Source: Flammeovirgaceae bacterium (GTDB taxonomy: Bacteria > Bacteroidota > Bacteroidia > Cytophagales > Cyclobacteriaceae). Taken from it: DNA of 64,000 bases. The stretch is from contig CP054185.1 in the NCBI GenBank assembly GCA_015180985.1, forward strand, positions 434,001-498,000, in the 5' to 3' direction. The notes beneath the pieces were generated by a model, which did not search any database, was not told where the DNA came from, and saw only the letters and a list, made by a program, of their open reading frames with translations. How positions within the stretch are numbered: position 1 is the stretch's first letter; each line of letters opens with the position of its first letter. A program made the translations under genes and the position numbers. Of the stretch, positions 33,821 to 42,179 are shown piece by piece.

Positions 33821-34628
33821 GTCCAAACGCCCACTTTAAAAACTCAGGCAAGGCCTGCCTCCAGGTTTCGAGATTATGCTTGCCCCCTTCTATTTCGTAA
33901 TACTGAATATCCTGAAACGGACGATATCCTTTTTTTGTTAATTCGGCAATCAGATCCAGTGTATCGTCAATAGAATCAATCGTTCCATTTTCATTGCGGT
34001 CACTAAACTCATCAAGAGTGCCCGTCTGAAACCAGAACTTTAATCCGGGCTTAAACTTTCCTCTTCGAATCTGCAAATGCATCAGCCTGTCCCGTTTATC
34101 GGTATAAAACATGCTTTTAGTATCGCGCTTGCGCCACCAGAATGATCCGCTGAAGGCCCCTGCCTTTCCAAAATAGTCGGCATTATTCCAGGCAATATCA
34201 ACGGCCGACAGGCCACCCATTGAAAATCCGGCAATAGCGTGATTGGTCTTACTTTCCGAAACAGGATACCGGTAATGAATATAGGGTACCAGTTCTGTCA
34301 TGATAAACCGTGTATATTCTTTTGCTTTGGAACCGCGGCCCTTATAATCTTTTTGTGCTGCAACCCCGTATTCCTGCAGGCGATCTCCGGCATGCACAGC
34401 CACCACGATTATTTCACGGATAGAATTTGACTTACTCAAATCTTCAAGGCATTCCTTCAGTTCAATAGCTTTACCATCCTGGCCGTCATTGAGAATCAGC
34501 AAAGGATATGGCGTATTCGCCTTTTCAAACGCTTGCGGAACATAGATATCCACAATCGTATCGCGCCCCAGTAATTTAGAATGGACATCAGTTAATTGTT
34601 CAAGATGGTACAATTGCGGGGTGTCCAA
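33816..34628 (-). CDS. Esterase-D-like alpha/beta hydrolase
   Basis: 270-residue putative esterase (PF00756 type). Nucleophile elbow GFSMGG (about residues 144-149), a core of LLILNDGQDG, and a C-terminal GGKHNLETWRQALPEFL supplying the histidine. No signal peptide, so probably cytoplasmic. An acidic segment DRNENGTIDSIDDTL resembles a calcium-binding loop. It is divergent (76 bases) from a second esterase that heads the ATP-grasp/GCS2 operon, so it may act on the same product. Substrate unknown. Confidence 0.82.
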   Translation of the reverse strand: MDTPQLYHLEQLTDVHSKLLGRDTIVDIYVPQAFEKANTPYPLLILNDGQDGKAIELKECLEDLSKSNSIREIIVVAVHAGDRLQEYGVAAQKDYKGRGSKAKEYTRFIMTELVPYIHYRYPVSESKTNHAIAGFSMGGLSAVDIAWNNADYFGKAGAFSGSFWWRKRDTKSMFYTDKRDRLMHLQIRRGKFKPGLKFWFQTGTLDEFSDRNENGTIDSIDDTLDLIAELTKKGYRPFQDIQYYEIEGGKHNLETWRQALPEFLKWAFGR

Positions 34629-34704
34629 AACCGATATTGAGTTGAATTGCTTATTTTAAGGCAGCAAAAATAGAATTTTATCAAAACCCTCCACAGCCGC
34701 TGCC

Positions 34705-35415
34705 ATGCCCCACGAACATTTTCATAAATGGTACAGCCCCAACCTGGGCCGCGAAATCGGCACCCTCGCGTTTGGCACACGCGGATACCCGGTAATGCTG
34801 TTCCCAACGTCCATGGGCAGCTATTACGAAAACAAAGATTTTAAACTCATCGATAGCGTTGCCTGGTTCCTGGATGAAGGCCTTGTGAAAATCTATTGTC
34901 CGGATGGGATTGATTCAATGAGCTGGTACAACAAAAACATTCATCCGGCCGATCGGGTAAAGAATCATATCTGGTACGATCAGTTTTTATTGCACGAACT
35001 GGTGCCCCTTATGCAACAGGAAACCGGTTTACAACGCATTGCCACGGCCGGTTGCAGTTTTGGCGGTTACCATGCCACCAATTTTGCGTTTCGCCACCCC
35101 GAAGTAGTGAAGTATGTATTCAACATGGGTGCAGCCTTCGACATAAAAAGCCAGCTTGACGGTTATTACGATGACAACGTGTACTTCAATAACCCGCCCG
35201 ATTTTCTGCCTGGTGCACAAAACCCGTTCTTCAGCGACATGTTTGTAGTACTCGGCACCGGCACCCACGACATGTGCTGGGAAGCCAACGAAAAAATGGC
35301 AGTCATCCTGAAAAACAAAGGCATCAGCCACTGGCTGGATGTGCGCCCCGAACGCCCGCACGACTGGCCCGCGTGGCGCGAAATGTTCCCGCATTACCTC
35401 TCACTGATAAAATAA
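34705..35415 (+). CDS. Esterase-like alpha/beta hydrolase heading the ligase operon
   Basis: 236-residue protein of the same broad fold. Nucleophile elbow AGCSFGGYHA, an acidic candidate in GTGTHDMCWEAN, and His in RPHDWPAWREMFPHYL. The beginning HKWYSPNLGREIGTLAFG is typical of short cytoplasmic esterase-D relatives. It ends 5 bases before the ATP-grasp gene and is probably the first gene of the 34705-39567 operon. It could hydrolyse an ester, thioester or amide of the product. Confidence 0.8.
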   Translation: MPHEHFHKWYSPNLGREIGTLAFGTRGYPVMLFPTSMGSYYENKDFKLIDSVAWFLDEGLVKIYCPDGIDSMSWYNKNIHPADRVKNHIWYDQFLLHELVPLMQQETGLQRIATAGCSFGGYHATNFAFRHPEVVKYVFNMGAAFDIKSQLDGYYDDNVYFNNPPDFLPGAQNPFFSDMFVVLGTGTHDMCWEANEKMAVILKNKGISHWLDVRPERPHDWPAWREMFPHYLSLIK

Positions 35416-35420
35416 AACCT

Positions 35421-36416
35421 ATGAAAAAAATCGGAATCCTGTTTGGCATGGAACGCTCTTTCCCCGAAGCATTCGTTGAGCGCGTAAATAAAGCCGGCCT
35501 GAAAGACGTTAAGGCCGAACCGGTATTGATCGATAAAGTTCAGCAAGGCGAACCGACAGATTATGCCGTGATTATCGACCGCATTTCGCAGGATGTTCCC
35601 TTTTACCGGGCCTACCTGAAAAATGCCGCCATCTCCGGAACAGCCGTAATCAACAACCCGTTTTGGTGGAGTGCCGATGAAAAATTCTTTAACAACGCAC
35701 TGGCTGTAAAAATCGGGGTGCCCGTACCGAAAACAGTTATCCTTCCCTCGCACGATAAACCAACCGACACTACCGACTCCTCGTTCAGCAACCTGAAGTT
35801 TCCACTCTCGTGGGAAAAGATCTTTGAGTACATCGGCTGGCCGGCTTACATGAAGCCCCATGCCGGTGGCGGCTGGAAGAGCGTATACAAGCTCAACAAC
35901 ATGGATGACTTCTTCAGGGCCTACAAAGAAACCGGCCAATTGGTAATGATGCTGCAGGAAGAAATTATTTTTGAAGAGTACTTCCGCTGCTACTGCCTCG
36001 GCCGAAAGTATGTGCGTGTAATGCAGTATGAGCCGAGAAACCCCCATCATTTGCGCTACGTGGTAAATAGTAGCCCGGCATCGGAAAAAATGGTTAAGAA
36101 AGTGCATGACTATGTTTTACAATTAAACCACGCGCTCGGCTATGATTTTAACACCGTAGAGATGGCTGTGCGCGGAGGCGTACCCTACGCTATTGATTTT
36201 TGCAACCCCGCCCCCGATGCCGATGTCAACTCCGTTGGCCAGGAAAATTTTGAGTGGGTAGTTGAACATGCCGCGAAAATGGCTATCGAACGGGCCCGGC
36301 TACAAAAACCCGGTAAGGATAATCTTAGCTGGGGTACGTTTGTGTCCGATTCGGTAGCGGCTTTTCTTAAAGGAAATTCCAGGGCTGCGTCAAAATCAAA
36401 AACAAAATCTAAATAA
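35421..36416 (+). CDS. ATP-grasp carboxylate-amine ligase
   Basis: 331 residues from the ATG at 35421; earlier in-frame sequence overlaps the esterase gene. ATP-grasp marks: ATP-binding lysine K145 and glycine loop in YMKPHAGGGWKS, the EEIIFEEYFRCYCLGRKY strand region, and the metal ligands E247 (NTVEMAV), D259 and N262 (AIDFCNPAPDAD). Such enzymes join a carboxylate to an amine through an acyl phosphate. The C-terminus is a Lys/Ser-rich tail. Substrates unknown; the neighbours suggest peptide or amide formation. Confidence 0.82.
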   Translation: MKKIGILFGMERSFPEAFVERVNKAGLKDVKAEPVLIDKVQQGEPTDYAVIIDRISQDVPFYRAYLKNAAISGTAVINNPFWWSADEKFFNNALAVKIGVPVPKTVILPSHDKPTDTTDSSFSNLKFPLSWEKIFEYIGWPAYMKPHAGGGWKSVYKLNNMDDFFRAYKETGQLVMMLQEEIIFEEYFRCYCLGRKYVRVMQYEPRNPHHLRYVVNSSPASEKMVKKVHDYVLQLNHALGYDFNTVEMAVRGGVPYAIDFCNPAPDADVNSVGQENFEWVVEHAAKMAIERARLQKPGKDNLSWGTFVSDSVAAFLKGNSRAASKSKTKSK

Positions 36417-36420
36417 TTTT

Positions 36421-36461
36421 TCTCCCCTCTCCGCTGGAGAGGGGCCGGGGGGGTGAGGTCT
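36421..36461 (+). repeat. Dispersed C-rich/G-rich hairpin repeat, copy before the GCS2 gene
   Basis: CCCCTCTCC (36424-36432) pairs with GGAGAGGGG (36436-36444), followed by a run of G and GTGAGGTCT. The element fills the whole gap between the ATP-grasp and GCS2 genes and its last base touches the GCS2 ATG at 36462. Confidence 0.75.
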
Positions 36462-37559
36462 ATGGAAAAATTTACATTAGGCGTTGAAGAAGAGTACATG
36501 GTGGTTGACCCGGTGAGCCGGGAACTCACCTCGCACGACCAGAAAATTGTTGAGGCCGCCCAACAGGTGCTAAAAGACCATGTAAAAGCCGAAATGCACC
36601 AGGCTGTAGTTGAAGTAGGTACCGGCATTTGCCGCACCATTGAAGAAGCCCGCAACGACATCAGCAAACTGCGCAAACTGGTTAGCGATATTGCCCGTTC
36701 CATGAACCTGCGCATTGGTGCTTCGGGTACTCATCCGTTTTCACATTGGTCAAAGCAACTCATTACGCCCAACCCGCGCTACGATGAAATTGTAAATGAA
36801 ATGCAGGAGGCGGCCCGTTCAAACCTCATCTTCGGTTTGCATGTACACGTGGGCATTTCGGATAAAAACATGGCCATTCACATTGTGAATACCATCCGCT
36901 ATTTCCTGCCCCATGTGTATGCGCTGTCGTGCAACAGCCCGTTTTGGGAGGGCCGAAACACCGGCTTTAAATCCTTCCGCACCAAAGTGTTCGATAAATT
37001 TCCGCGCACCGGCTTACCCGACTATTTCAACGATTGGGACGACTTCAAAAACTATGTAAACCTGCTTATTAAAACCGGCTGTATAGACAACGCCAAGAAA
37101 ATCTGGTGGGATATCCGAGTACATCCTTTCTTCAATACGATTGAATTTCGGATATGCGATGTTCCAATGAAGGTAGAAGAAACCATCGCCATAACAGCCT
37201 TATTCCAGGCACTGGTGGTAAAACTGTATAAGCTGCGCAAGCAAAACATGAGTTTCATTGTGTACAACCGCGCGCTTATTAACGAGAACAAGTGGCGCGC
37301 AAGTCGGTATGGTATTGATGGCAAGCTGATTGACTTTGGCAAGCAGGAAGAAGTGGAAACCCGCGCACTGATTAACGAGTTGCTTGAATTTGTAGATGAT
37401 GTGGTGGACGAACTGGGAAGCCGCCAGGCAATTAATTATGTTTACACCATGCTGAAACAAGGTACCGGGGCCGACCGGCAACTGGCCGTGTTTCAGCAAA
37501 CCGGCAGCCTGGAAAAAGTTGTTGATTACATTACCGAACAAACCATAGAAGGATTATGA
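36462..37559 (+). CDS. GCS2-family carboxylate-amine ligase (YbdK type)
   Basis: 365 residues related to gamma-glutamate-cysteine ligase type 2. It starts MEKFTLGVEEEYMVVDP (the GVEEEY nucleotide/metal motif), then EMHQAVVEVGTGIC, GASGTHPF, FGLHVHVGI and TIEFRICDVPM, all family marks. These enzymes make a gamma-glutamyl or other amide bond using ATP. The true amine and acid substrates are not visible. The ATG directly follows a hairpin repeat; the stop overlaps the next ATG (ATGA). Confidence 0.88.
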   Translation: MEKFTLGVEEEYMVVDPVSRELTSHDQKIVEAAQQVLKDHVKAEMHQAVVEVGTGICRTIEEARNDISKLRKLVSDIARSMNLRIGASGTHPFSHWSKQLITPNPRYDEIVNEMQEAARSNLIFGLHVHVGISDKNMAIHIVNTIRYFLPHVYALSCNSPFWEGRNTGFKSFRTKVFDKFPRTGLPDYFNDWDDFKNYVNLLIKTGCIDNAKKIWWDIRVHPFFNTIEFRICDVPMKVEETIAITALFQALVVKLYKLRKQNMSFIVYNRALINENKWRASRYGIDGKLIDFGKQEEVETRALINELLEFVDDVVDELGSRQAINYVYTMLKQGTGADRQLAVFQQTGSLEKVVDYITEQTIEGL

Positions 37560-38377
37560 ACACCATCCGCATTGCCATATTGGATTTATACGAGGGTGAA
37601 GAAAACGAAGGAATGCGCTGCATTGTGCAACTGGTTGAGCAATTTAAGGCCGAATCATCATTGCCGGTTGAATACGAAGTGTTTGATGTGCGCCTGAAAA
37701 ATCAAATCGCTTCACCCGAATTCGATATCTACATTTCATCGGGCGGCCCGGGCAGCCCGCTGGCCAGCGAAGGCTCTGAATGGGAAGCTGATTATTTCGG
37801 GCTGATGGATGCCATCCGGGAACACAACAGGCAGCACCCGCAACAAAAGAAATTTGTTTTTCTCATCTGCCACTCCTTCCAGATTTACTGCAGGCACTAT
37901 AAATATGGTAAGGTAAGCAAAAGACGCAGCGAGGCTTTCGGCATTTTTCCAATACATAAAACCAAAGAGGCCCGGCACGAACCGCTTTTTAAAAACCTGG
38001 ACGATCCGTTTTATGCTGTGGATTCGCGATTTTACCAGGTTACCGAGCCCAGTGCCCGCATGCTGGCCACCGGTGCACATGTATTATGCATTGAAAAAGA
38101 ACGGCCCCATGTTGACCTGGAGCGGGCCGTGATGGGCATCCGGTTTGACGATGCCATCGTGGGTATGCAGTTTCATCCGGAAGCTGACTATGACGGCATG
38201 TTTAAATACCTGCTGCGCGAAGACAAGAAAAAAGGAATTATCGAACGGCATGGCGAAAAGAAATACGTAGAGATGCTTAAGTACCTCAACGATCCCGATA
38301 AAATCAAGCGAACTTATAAAACCATAATCCCTGCGTTTCTTCGCCAGGCAGCTGCAACACGACTGACCGTGTTATGA
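37556..38377 (+). CDS. Class I glutamine amidotransferase-like protein
   Basis: 273 residues. Oxyanion-strand motif SSGGPGSP (61-68), nucleophile C105 in LICHSFQI, and the H207/E209 pair in MQFHPEAD. The catalytic triad is complete, but the usual GxCxGxQ around the cysteine reads IxCxSxQ-like (ICHSFQ), so it may cleave gamma-glutamyl bonds instead of supplying ammonia. It has an extra C-terminal helical region of about 55 residues. Four-base overlaps with both neighbours. Confidence 0.8.
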   Translation: MNTIRIAILDLYEGEENEGMRCIVQLVEQFKAESSLPVEYEVFDVRLKNQIASPEFDIYISSGGPGSPLASEGSEWEADYFGLMDAIREHNRQHPQQKKFVFLICHSFQIYCRHYKYGKVSKRRSEAFGIFPIHKTKEARHEPLFKNLDDPFYAVDSRFYQVTEPSARMLATGAHVLCIEKERPHVDLERAVMGIRFDDAIVGMQFHPEADYDGMFKYLLREDKKKGIIERHGEKKYVEMLKYLNDPDKIKRTYKTIIPAFLRQAAATRLTVL

Positions 38378-39567
38378 TTAAAACTGCCCGCGAACGATAC
38401 AATGCCTTTTTTTCAGAGGAGAAGTACAATCGCTTCATTGAGTCCCTCGATCGGCATTTTAACTTCCCGATTAAATTCAGGGTAGCAGAAACACCCGTTT
38501 TTGTTGACCGGGTACTTAAGCAAAAACTGGTGCAGGCGGCCGAAAGCATTGTTGACTTCATTATCAGACCAGACTTTAAGAGTTTGACCGAACGTGCAAT
38601 TCCGGAAAATCTTCGGGTTCCTAATGAAGACAGTCACACACTTTTTCTGGCGCTCGACTTTGCCCTTGTAAAGGATGAGGACGGGCAATTACAGCCCCGC
38701 CTGATAGAAATGCAGGGATTTCCTTCGCTGTTCCTCTGGCAGGATTTTCTTTCGGAACAATACCGCAAGCATTTTCCGGTACCCGATAATGTTCAATCGC
38801 ATTTCAGATTAAGCCCGGAAGAATACCGATCACTTTTAACATCCGTTTTACTGAACGGTCATGATCCGAATGAGGTCATTCTGCTTGAAATTGATCCACT
38901 GCAACAAAATACCGCTATTGATTTTGTTATCACTAAACACGTAACCGGCATAGAACCCGTACACATTGGTGATATTAAGCGCACCGGCTCCAAACTCTTT
39001 TATAAAAAAAACGACCAAGAAATACAGATAAAACGAATTTACAACCGCGTTATCTTCGATGAACTGATTGCCCGTAAGGATTTGACTTTACAGTTTAACC
39101 TTACCGAAGAAGCGGAGGTGGAATGGGCCGGACATCCTAACTGGTTTTTCCGGATTAGTAAATTCACGATGCCTTTTATTAAAAGCGAGTTTATTCCTGA
39201 ATGTCGTTTTCTTAATAGCTACAACACTTTCCCTGAAGACCTTGAAAATTACGTACTGAAGCCCCTGTTCTCCTTTTCAGGCAGCGGCATCATCTTTCAT
39301 GTTACGCAAGCAGACCTGGAGGCCATACCGGAACATGATCGTCATAACTATATGCTCCAGCGAAAAGTGGTCTATGAGCCTGTTATTCAGGCACCCGATG
39401 GCCTTGTGAAAACAGAAATACGGCTGCTCTACATTTGGGAGCCGGGGAAACCGCGGCCAACACCGGTTACCAACCTGGCCCGGTTAAGCCGGGGCGAAAT
39501 GATTGGTGTGAAGTTTAACAAGAACAAAACCTGGGTGGGTGGTTCGGTTTGTTTTTTTGAACAATAG
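38374..39567 (+). CDS. Probable circularly permuted ATP-grasp protein of unknown function
   Basis: 397 residues, no close family recognised. Two segments suggest a permuted ATP-grasp ligase as in glutathionylspermidine-synthase relatives: near residue 112 RLIEMQGFPSLF, resembling the metal-binding ExN with following proline, and near 295 YVLKPLFSFSGSGIIF, resembling the Gly/Ser ATP loop. The C-terminal KTEIRLLYIWEPGKP and GEMIGVKFNKNKTW complete the active-site-like region. It overlaps the amidotransferase gene by 4 bases and ends the operon. Confidence 0.6.
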   Translation: MIKTARERYNAFFSEEKYNRFIESLDRHFNFPIKFRVAETPVFVDRVLKQKLVQAAESIVDFIIRPDFKSLTERAIPENLRVPNEDSHTLFLALDFALVKDEDGQLQPRLIEMQGFPSLFLWQDFLSEQYRKHFPVPDNVQSHFRLSPEEYRSLLTSVLLNGHDPNEVILLEIDPLQQNTAIDFVITKHVTGIEPVHIGDIKRTGSKLFYKKNDQEIQIKRIYNRVIFDELIARKDLTLQFNLTEEAEVEWAGHPNWFFRISKFTMPFIKSEFIPECRFLNSYNTFPEDLENYVLKPLFSFSGSGIIFHVTQADLEAIPEHDRHNYMLQRKVVYEPVIQAPDGLVKTEIRLLYIWEPGKPRPTPVTNLARLSRGEMIGVKFNKNKTWVGGSVCFFEQ

Positions 39568-39598
39568 AGTCGTAGCTAAAAGCCATTTAAAAATTAAC

Positions 39599-39640
39599 AT
39601 AACCGCAAAGGCCACTAAGTACACACAAAGAACACAGAGT
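39599..39640. repeat. CACAAAG-type low-complexity intergenic sequence
   Basis: A stretch of CGCAAAGG, CACTAAG, CACACAAAG, AACACAG words, of a kind often seen scattered in Bacteroidota intergenic DNA. The remainder of the 39568-39677 gap shows nothing else. Confidence 0.35.
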
Positions 39641-39677
39641 GTTACAATTTACTGACCCCTGACTTTAAAGATAGCTT

Positions 39678-40019
39678 CTAAATAATTGCAGCTACTTCGT
39701 TAGCCTTTTTCTGATTGTATTCAAAAGCCAGCTTCTGATAGTTTACCAAATCGATGATGGTTCCGATGAAACACAGACCTGCCGTAAAAAAATACAGAAG
39801 CCCCATCCCTATCTGATCGGTAATAAAACGCTGAACACCGGCTACACCCAAAAACCCGATGATTGTAAGAATCAGAATCATTTGCGGGTCGCGCCTGCGG
39901 GTGCGGTACACATTGGCAAAGTTGCGGGCTTTATCGTCCGTCCAGTCTTTCATCAGATTCTGAACGTATACCATTTCTTCACCGGCTAATTCAGGTAATA
40001 CATCAGTTACTTTTGCCAT
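39678..40019 (-). CDS. TM2-domain membrane protein
   Basis: 113 residues. A cytoplasmic N-terminal helix region with DWTDDKARNFANVY, then basic RTRRRDPQ, and the TM2 pair: ILILTIIGFLGVAGVQRF, a short GQ/GMG loop, LLYFFTAGLCFIGTIIDL. TM2 proteins are small, poorly understood inner-membrane proteins. Its start overlaps the end of the DUF2752 gene by 17 bases, a pairing common in this phylum. Confidence 0.85.
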   Translation of the reverse strand: MAKVTDVLPELAGEEMVYVQNLMKDWTDDKARNFANVYRTRRRDPQMILILTIIGFLGVAGVQRFITDQIGMGLLYFFTAGLCFIGTIIDLVNYQKLAFEYNQKKANEVAAII

Positions 40020-40290
40020 AGGGTTTAAGGGCGTTTAAGAAAAGTGAAACAATCCGATAAGATAAGACAATTACCGCAAAAATTCCCAACGGATGTATGT
40101 TCCAGGATGCTGCAAAATCACCATGAAACAATAATGTTATTGAACGACCCAGCCCGCAACCCGGACAAAACGTAGCACCTGCCTGGGCCAACGGGCAAAG
40201 TGTGAAATGCCCCGCGACACATGGATCGGTCAAAGCCAAGACCAGTAATGCCACCAGCCAGAGTACAGCTTCACGGGGTATTTGTTTCAC
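40003..40290 (-). CDS. DUF2752 membrane protein
   Basis: About 95 residues with the DUF2752 motif CPGCGLGRSITLLFHGDF and HPLG, flanked by two membrane helices (VLWLVALLVLALTDP and GIFAVIVLSYRIVSLFL). Start choice: an ATG at 40341 would translate the terminator hairpin at 40308-40329, so a GTG at 40290 just after the T-rich tract is preferred; this is uncertain. Function unknown; the conserved cysteines could bind metal or form disulfides. It overlaps the TM2 gene. Confidence 0.75.
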   Translation of the reverse strand: MKQIPREAVLWLVALLVLALTDPCVAGHFTLCPLAQAGATFCPGCGLGRSITLLFHGDFAASWNIHPLGIFAVIVLSYRIVSLFLNALKPYGKSN

Positions 40291-40329
40291 CGGATATAAA
40301 AATAAAAGGTCCCGCTCTTTAGCGGGACC
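40291..40329 (-). terminator. Terminator hairpin of the small gene at 40348-40533
   Basis: GGTCCCGCT (40308-40316), loop of four, AGCGGGACC (40321-40329), a perfect 9-base stem followed on the minus strand by a T-rich run. The run ends at the proposed GTG of the DUF2752 gene. Confidence 0.8.
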
Positions 40330-40347
40330 CGGGTTAAACATTCTGTT

Positions 40348-40533
40348 TTACGCTACCACGAAGCACCGGTTAAGGATGGCTTCGTGTTGATTCCCAAACC
40401 GGGCATAACACCACTGTTTGAGTTCCTGCACTTCTTCGCGGATTAAAACTTTCAGGGCCTTGCGCAACTCTTTCTCAAAGAGCCGGGCATCAAAACTCAC
40501 CTTGGTGAGGATGGACTTGAAGTAATTCAGCAT
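40348..40533 (-). CDS. Small conserved hypothetical protein (61 residues)
   Basis: Starts MLNYFKSILTKVSFDARLF and contains KELRKALKVLI, EVQELKQWCYARFG and a C-terminal ILNRCF. It looks like a small, mostly helical cytoplasmic protein of a type I have seen in Cytophagales, with no assigned function. An in-frame start 69 bases earlier is less likely because homologous sequence begins at this ATG. A perfect terminator follows. Confidence 0.7.
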   Translation of the reverse strand: MLNYFKSILTKVSFDARLFEKELRKALKVLIREEVQELKQWCYARFGNQHEAILNRCFVVA

Positions 40534-40610
40534 GTCAGCAGTTTTTAACAGGTTGGTTATTTTAAAAAATTGCTGCGTTCTTGAAACAGTTAAATTTAAC
40601 ACCCTACTAA

Positions 40611-40638
40611 TTGAACTGAAAGAACATTTTTAGTTTTG
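40611..40638 (+). promoter_or_regulatory. Promoter of the BatD gene (TTG-N17-TAGTTTTG)
   Basis: TTG at 40611-40613, 17 bases, TAGTTTTG at 40631-40638. Both elements match the Bacteroidota consensus, 27 bases before the ATG at 40665. Confidence 0.75.
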
Positions 40639-40664
40639 TAACGACAAATCTGGTACAGAGATTG

Positions 40665-42098
40665 ATGTTTAGGCGATTTTTTTTAACAGGCGTGGTTCTA
40701 CTTACCATGCCGGCCCTGACTGGCCGGGCACAGAACATCCAGATTGTGCTGGGACCTGACGAAATTGGCGAAAATCAAACCTGGACCATCACGGTTACCG
40801 TACAAAACGACCGATTGAAGAATTTTGATAACTTCCCTGAAATTGCCGGCTTTCGCAAGCGCGGGCAGTCCACCTCCTCACAAACCAACATTGTAAACGG
40901 TCAGGTTTCCTCATCGCAAAGCGTTATCATGACCTACGCCCCGCTGAAACAGGGTGTGGTGGTTGTTCCGCCTTTTAAGATGACCGTAAACGACCAGGTA
41001 CTATCTTCACCGGGCAAGCGGGTAAAAGTAGGACCCCCGGTACAGCAGCAACGCGATCCGTTCAGAAGTTTTTTTGAACGTGACGATTTTATGGGCAATC
41101 CGCCCACCGAATTCATTGACATAAAAGAAGACGCCTTTTTTGCACTCACTACCAACAAAGATGAGGTGTACGTGGGCGAAGGTTTTAATACCACACTCGC
41201 TTTTTATGTTGCTGAATCGAACCAGGCGCCCTTGTACTGGTACCAAATCAGCAAGCAGGTTTCTGAAATTGTTAAAAAGATAAAACCACAAAACTGCTGG
41301 GAAGAAAATTTCTCCATCGAAAACATTGAAGGCACCCGGGTTGAACTGAACGGCAAAGGCTATACACAATATAAAATTTACCAGGCTACGTATTTTCCAT
41401 TAAACACCGAGCCTTTTCACTTCCCGAGTGTACCGCTTGAAATGATTAAATACAAAGTAGCCAAGAACCCTTCCTTTTTTGGCCAAAACCGGCAGGAAGA
41501 TTTTAAAACCTTTTACAGCAAACCCAAAACTGTTACCGTAATAGAACTGCCCCCACACCCGTTGCGCGACCGCGTTGCGGTGGGCGATTACCATCTTGAC
41601 GAAAAGATAAGCAACACAAGTCCACAAACCGGTAAAAGCATTTCATACGAATTTAACATATATGGCGAGGGCAACATTTCGGGGATTAATAAGCCGGATG
41701 CCGAATCAAACAGTTACTTCGATTTTTATGAACCCAATGTACGGCAAAGCATCAGCCGCAACGGCAACCGCGTAACCGGATCCAAGTCGTTTACGTATTT
41801 TATTATCCCAAAAGAACCGGGCCACTATAACCTGGGTGATTATTTCCGGTGGGTATTCTTTAACCCTGCTAAAAAATCATACGACACCCTTATTGCTGAA
41901 ACAACCGTGCACGTTGAAGGTGAGAGCCTTAAAAATGAAGCCATTGAGTCGGTAGATGACGGATCTTTCTATGATAAAATAAACACGGCCGATAATGCAC
42001 TGAAAAACGCTGCGGAGCCCGATGGGATGAAATGGGTAATTAATGCCTTTATTTTGGTAATCATGTCCGGTTCGGCTTATCTTGTCTTCCGGAAGTAA
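40665..42098 (+). CDS. BatD-family protein
   Basis: 477 residues: signal peptide (FRRFFLTGVVLLTMPALTGRAQ), a long beta-rich periplasmic region with repeated immunoglobulin-like domains (DEIGENQTWTITVTVQND; KTVTVIELPPHP; GKSISYEFNIYGEG), and a single C-terminal membrane helix WVINAFILVIMSGSAYLVF. This is the BatD (oxygen-tolerance) layout. The usual batA-E neighbours (vWA-domain and TPR proteins) are absent, so this is a stand-alone paralogue. Role probably in envelope stress or protein-complex assembly, inferred from family. Confidence 0.85.
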   Translation: MFRRFFLTGVVLLTMPALTGRAQNIQIVLGPDEIGENQTWTITVTVQNDRLKNFDNFPEIAGFRKRGQSTSSQTNIVNGQVSSSQSVIMTYAPLKQGVVVVPPFKMTVNDQVLSSPGKRVKVGPPVQQQRDPFRSFFERDDFMGNPPTEFIDIKEDAFFALTTNKDEVYVGEGFNTTLAFYVAESNQAPLYWYQISKQVSEIVKKIKPQNCWEENFSIENIEGTRVELNGKGYTQYKIYQATYFPLNTEPFHFPSVPLEMIKYKVAKNPSFFGQNRQEDFKTFYSKPKTVTVIELPPHPLRDRVAVGDYHLDEKISNTSPQTGKSISYEFNIYGEGNISGINKPDAESNSYFDFYEPNVRQSISRNGNRVTGSKSFTYFIIPKEPGHYNLGDYFRWVFFNPAKKSYDTLIAETTVHVEGESLKNEAIESVDDGSFYDKINTADNALKNAAEPDGMKWVINAFILVIMSGSAYLVFRK

Positions 42099-42101
42099 TT
42101 T

Positions 42102-42178
42102 CAGGTTCAAGGTTCAGGGTTCAATATTGAATTTTGAATCGCTAACTTAAAACCTTGAACCTCCAACCTTGAACTTCA
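42102..42178. repeat. TTCAAGG-type inverted repeat between batD and aroC
   Basis: GGTTCAAGGTTCAGGGTTCAA on the left is mirrored by CCTTGAACCTCCAACCTTGAAC on the right, giving an imperfect long hairpin that fills the 81-base gap. It may serve as a terminator for batD or be a dispersed element. It ends 2 bases before the aroC ATG. Confidence 0.65.
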
Positions 42179-42179
42179 G

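Noticed and set aside
35394-36107. Open frame of 237 codons antisense to the ATP-grasp gene
   Set aside because: Overlaps the conserved ATP-grasp gene throughout and shows no family features.
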